Shown here: in pieces, positions 60,405-64,000 of the stretch
How positions within the stretch are numbered: position 1 is the stretch's first letter
Layout: every line of letters starts with the position of its first letter
Source: Trifolium pratense
Taxonomy: Eukaryota > Streptophyta > Magnoliopsida > Fabales > Fabaceae
Assembly (NCBI RefSeq): GCF_020283565.1
Contig: NC_060060.1
Span: 14,570,001 to 14,634,000, forward strand
Length of the DNA: 64,000 bases
Reading direction: 5' to 3'
Translations under genes and position numbers: made by a program
Notes under the pieces: model-generated
Databases searched by the model: none
What the model saw: only the letters and a program-made list of their open reading frames with translations
Told to the model about the DNA's origin: nothing

Positions 60405-61637
60405 TTTTTTTTTTTAACAAAACAAACTCAACTCATATCATTAATTAAATAACGATAAATACAAGGAGGAATAAAATCAAACGACTGCCGACTATCATTA
60501 GAAATGGCCGCTTTTGCTAAACTGGACGACCATATTCGCTTGCCGGAGAATAAACTTAACCTCAAATTGTTATTTAAACTAAGCAAAATTCTAAAGAGAC
60601 TAAAGCATGAAATTCTGAACCACCTACAGATTTGGAGTTAACTGCATCAACTAAGGTCTTGGAGTCACTTTCAAATATCACTTTACTCAAACCCAAATTC
60701 TGAACCCATGACATGGCTTGCCACATTCCTAGTGCCTCCCCCTCACATACTGATAACTCAGGATTGCACCAACCTGACAAAGCTTGAATGAAATCACCAT
60801 TTGAATCTCTTAAACAACATCCATAGCTAGTCTTGTCGATTGAACGATGACAAGCCGCATCAACATTACATTTTAATTCTCCGGTATTTGGTTTAACCCA
60901 TCGCCTCTGAACAGCAGAACCTTCGGTAGCATCTGCTGTAACCCGATGTTGTGCTGCATTCCATTCGGACCACCGTGCTTGTGCCCAATGATTAATCTGG
61001 TCCGGGTTCATTTGCTTTTGATTCCATATCCATTCATTCCTGTTATGCCACAGTCCCCACACAATCATCATAAATCGGTTCACCACAGCCTCGACTTCTC
61101 GCGAGCATATATCTAGCACCACTTCTGCTACTGAATTCATTCTTTGCACTCTGTCCCGAACTTGAGGCCATAATCCTGCTGTTTGCCAACTCTGAATACT
61201 CGTATCACACTGAAAAAGAAAATGCCAATCACTCTCCACTGAATCATTACAAATTTCACAGTTTATAGAACAAGGGACATGCCTCTCGTTTAAACGGAGA
61301 CGGGTTGGTAAACAATTACGAGCAATCCTCCAAATAAGATTACGAACCTTCGGCGGAACATGCGCATTCCACACACAAAACCAGTCATGACCTCCATTGT
61401 TATCATCTGTCCCTTGCTTCATATTCAACCCCATATTGTAACCTGACTTCACACTATATAATCCATTCATATCCCCTTTCCAAATCAACACACCTGGTCC
61501 CTGAATATCAAACAAAGGAACCACAAATATATTCTTAGCAACATTTGAGGGAAATATGGCATTAATTTGACCAGCATCCCAATTGTTTCCCTGTAATGTC
61601 AACAGGTCTGCAACTTTAACCCTCTGATTCAACTTTT
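60405..61637 (-). pseudogene. 5'-truncated LINE fragment (zf-RVT, RNase H, 3' tail)
   Basis: From 61632 to 60574 the minus strand is open for 352 codons. It encodes the zf-RVT knuckle (WRIARNCLPTRLRLNER, CEICNDSVESDWHFLFQCD) and most of RNase H (CNVDAACHR, CEGEALGMW, ESDSKTLVDAV). Near 60590 the frame shifts; NFEVKFILRQANMVV and then LAKAAISNDSRQSFDFIPPC lie in other frames, so at least two frameshifts exist. The A-tail is the T-run at about 60405-60417. The LINE lineage differs from the one at 1-5.8 kb. Confidence 0.88.
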
Positions 61638-62777
61638 AAAGCTTCTGAACTTTATTGATCTGTCTACAAACCCACCATACAACTAGGGGTAATGTTATTC
61701 AAACTCTTCAACACCGCTTCTGAATGAACACAAAGTCATAACTTGAAATCCTTTATTACAAGCAATATTTACACCTTTGAACAGCCCCATAATTCTACCA
61801 CAAAGGTATTACACCCTCTAAAAAAGGCATTACACGCTCCAACAAATTTCAGAGAGGAATAAAACGTACTATTTAAAAAGGTGGAAAAAGTATTATTATT
61901 ATTATTATGTGGAAAATTTCTGAAGGAGTAACGTCATAAGGAATGGAAAATGGAAAGATTATTATGTAGAGAGTTTAAGACTGAATATGTGCTACTAACT
62001 AATCTTTATCCCTTAACAAATCACTAATACTTTGCCTTGTAAAAAAACACATTTGACCATTAACCAGATTTTGTGTTTTGGTGTGCTGCTGCTGGTGACC
62101 AAGTTTCATACTCTACCAAATGATTATAATCCTTCACTACCTGATCTTTGGTCATATAGCCGTGAGATAAGTCTGGTACTCTATTAAGAAAAGAAGAAAA
62201 TTCCCTTCCTTATTACTTCATATTTTATTTTATTTTGTTTGATAATTTCAAATGGCATGTCAGTTTCCATGTCAAGAAGAAAGAGTTATCCAAAAATTTC
62301 ACTTATTGTACTTCTGTTTGGATTTTGAGTCCGTGGGTTGGGACAGTAATTTCATTCTGTCTCGTCTGTTGGTAAGATCACTGTCTGGCAACCCTTTCAA
62401 ACTTGTTTTAATATCACTGCTAATTACTCAATCCAGGTGGAATTATTAGAATAAATGCACAATACTGTTACTTCTAAGGCATCGTTAAATGAATAAAACA
62501 AATACTCGGTTCACTGTCAACTTTACTAGGTGTCTTTCTGCTCTGTGGGCACAAAAAATACCAAGGTGGGACAGTTTTTGTTGAAAATCAATCTGTATCA
62601 CTCTCAAGTCTCAATCTAATCATCATTTGTCCTATCAAAACTGTTGTACAAAAAATAAATTACAAGGTACATCAACTATGGATTACCCTTTCTTATCTAG
62701 GAGATGCCCTAGGTTTGTAATCCGATTCACGGTTATTGATTGTTGACCATGTCTATTACTAACCTTGTCAGAGTAGT
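61638..62777. other. Spacer and PUR2 3' flank
   Basis: No gene is supportable. A short (ATT)n run lies near 61892-61907. The bases just below 62778 should be PUR2 3' UTR. Confidence 0.4.
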
Positions 62778-64000
62778 TTACACCTTTGTGGCATGTTTCT
62801 GAGGAAGGGCTCTCCACCCAATATCTCGGCGATAGAAGCCTCCTGGCCATTTAACATTTTCAACAGCTTGATAAGCTCGATCACGTGCCTCTTCAAGATC
62901 ATTTCCCTTGGCAGTAGCCCCAAGAACACGCCCCCCAGTTGCAATAAATCTTCCTTCAGAATCAAAAGCAGTTCCAGCATGGAATATCTTGATACCTGGA
63001 GCAACAAGCTCAGCTTCTTCAAGGTTTTCAATTATAGTTCCCTTCTCATATGAACCAGGATATCCTTTACTTGCCATTACCACAACCATAGCAGACCCGG
63101 GAGACCAATCCAGTGATACACCACTCAACTCTCCCCTGCAAGCTGCAAGCAGAACTTGCACCAAATCAGACTCCAACCGAACCATCAAGACCTGTGTAAA
63201 ATTCCAAAAGGAAAAACGATATGCATAAGTTATAATAGCTTCAATTTAGTAACATAAAACATAGTGTTAAATAATGTGATCAGCTGTTATCAAATGTTAT
63301 ACCCCCTTTGTTTTGCAAATAAAATAATGATGTTTGGTTGGTGTGTGTTACTCAAATATGATAAAAGTTATGCGTGTGAAATAATATAAGATGAAAGGTT
63401 TGAAAGTGTTGGATATCAATTTGAAAACCAAATGGAGATGACCCCAAAAAAAGAAAATTTAACATTCAAGCATTATAGACATCAAAGTCACCACATTTTT
63501 CAAAAGAATAATAAAGAGAAATTACGTTACACCAACATATCTAAACTACCGACTGTGCTTTGTGTATCTATGAGAACACTATGAATTCCTAACACAATTT
63601 CTTGTCACCAATGCCTTCGTAGTTTTAACCTTTTACAGAGTATTTAAGGGTTAAGTAATAAGTACGTAAGTTAGAAACTGCATCTTATGATTTAACTGAC
63701 CTGGCACTCTGGATCACCAAATCGCACGTTGTACTCAATTAACTTAGGCATGCCAGATTTCTTCTCGATCATAAGCCCAGCATATAAAACACCAATAAAC
63801 TTGCAACCTTCTGCAGACATTCCTTTTACGGTTGGCATGATAATAGAATCCATTACTATAGATTGAAGTTCCTTGGTTAATATAGGAGCAGGAGAGTATG
63901 CACCCATGCCGCCAGTATTTGGCCCTGTGTCACCATCACCAACTCTCTTGTGGTCCTGAGCAGATTCTAATGGAATTGCATTTTCTCCATCAACCAAAGC
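62778..64000 (-). CDS. PUR2: Phosphoribosylamine-glycine ligase (GAR synthetase), C-terminal part
   Basis: Two minus-strand exons are in the window: 63701 to the right edge and 62778-63191 (138 codons with stop), joined in phase 0. The gene continues beyond base 64000, so the N-terminus and transit peptide are missing. Visible ATP-grasp features are [39 protein letters not shown] and the metal-binding [10 protein letters not shown]. The C-terminal lid has [28 protein letters not shown] and [13 protein letters not shown]. The enzyme joins phosphoribosylamine and glycine with ATP, the second step of de novo purine synthesis, which in plants takes place in plastids. In legume nodules this pathway also feeds nitrogen export, mainly in ureide-type species. 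No frameshift is seen in the part present. Confidence 0.94.

Noticed and set aside
1..64000. CRISPR arrays, bacterial operons or phage genes
   Set aside because: The window is plainly plant nuclear DNA with spliced genes; no regularly spaced repeat array was seen.

Overview
The window is plant nuclear DNA. It has short exons with GT-AG introns, AT-rich spacers, and dense MITEs, SINEs and LINE copies. The proteins are plant-specific (RUS1, CCD4, HIPP, WAT1-related transporter), and repeat style and protein sequence suggest a legume, most likely Medicago or a close relative. Species is inferred from gene and repeat similarity remembered without a search.

Layout: 1-5.8 kb is a LINE (ORF1 end plus a full-length endonuclease/RT/RNase H ORF2) split by a 955-bp hAT-type element with perfect ends. 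Only 240 bp further on starts ribosomal protein L4 (6.0-8.6 kb, +). Then come 6 kb of repeats, including a SINE with a perfect 17-bp target duplication. A heavy-metal-associated isoprenylated protein gene follows (14.9-16.3 kb, -), then a decayed LINE fragment and MITEs. RUS1 (20.0-23.8 kb, +) and JMJ32 (25.1-27.9 kb, +) follow, with a broken partial JMJ32 duplicate and a dead hAT transposase fragment downstream. HMG-CoA reductase (32.6-34.6 kb, +) and an intronless PPR gene (36.0-37.3 kb, +) come next. From 37.3 to 44.1 kb the DNA is repeats, including an almost perfect 399-bp foldback element and a SINE split by a hAT-like insertion. CCD4 (44.1-45.8 kb, +, intronless), a probable Helitron, apyrase 7 (50.8-53.5 kb, -), a WAT1-related transporter (56.0-59.7 kb, -), another truncated LINE (60.4-61.6 kb, -) and the 3' part of the purine gene PUR2/GARS (62.8 kb to the right edge, -) complete it.

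The genes are housekeeping or metabolic loci, not one pathway, and I found no sign of a new multi-gene system. HMGR (cytosolic mevalonate pathway) and CCD4 (plastid carotenoid cleavage) both touch isoprenoids but are probably neighbours by chance. The most informative signal is gene order. RUS1-JMJ32 and CCD4-APY7-WAT1-like match two Arabidopsis neighbourhoods (AT3G45870-90 and AT4G19170-85), as if this window keeps an ancestral order that Arabidopsis split between duplicated segments.

Exon boundaries were placed by hand from GT/AG sites and reading-frame continuity. All multi-exon totals given are multiples of three.
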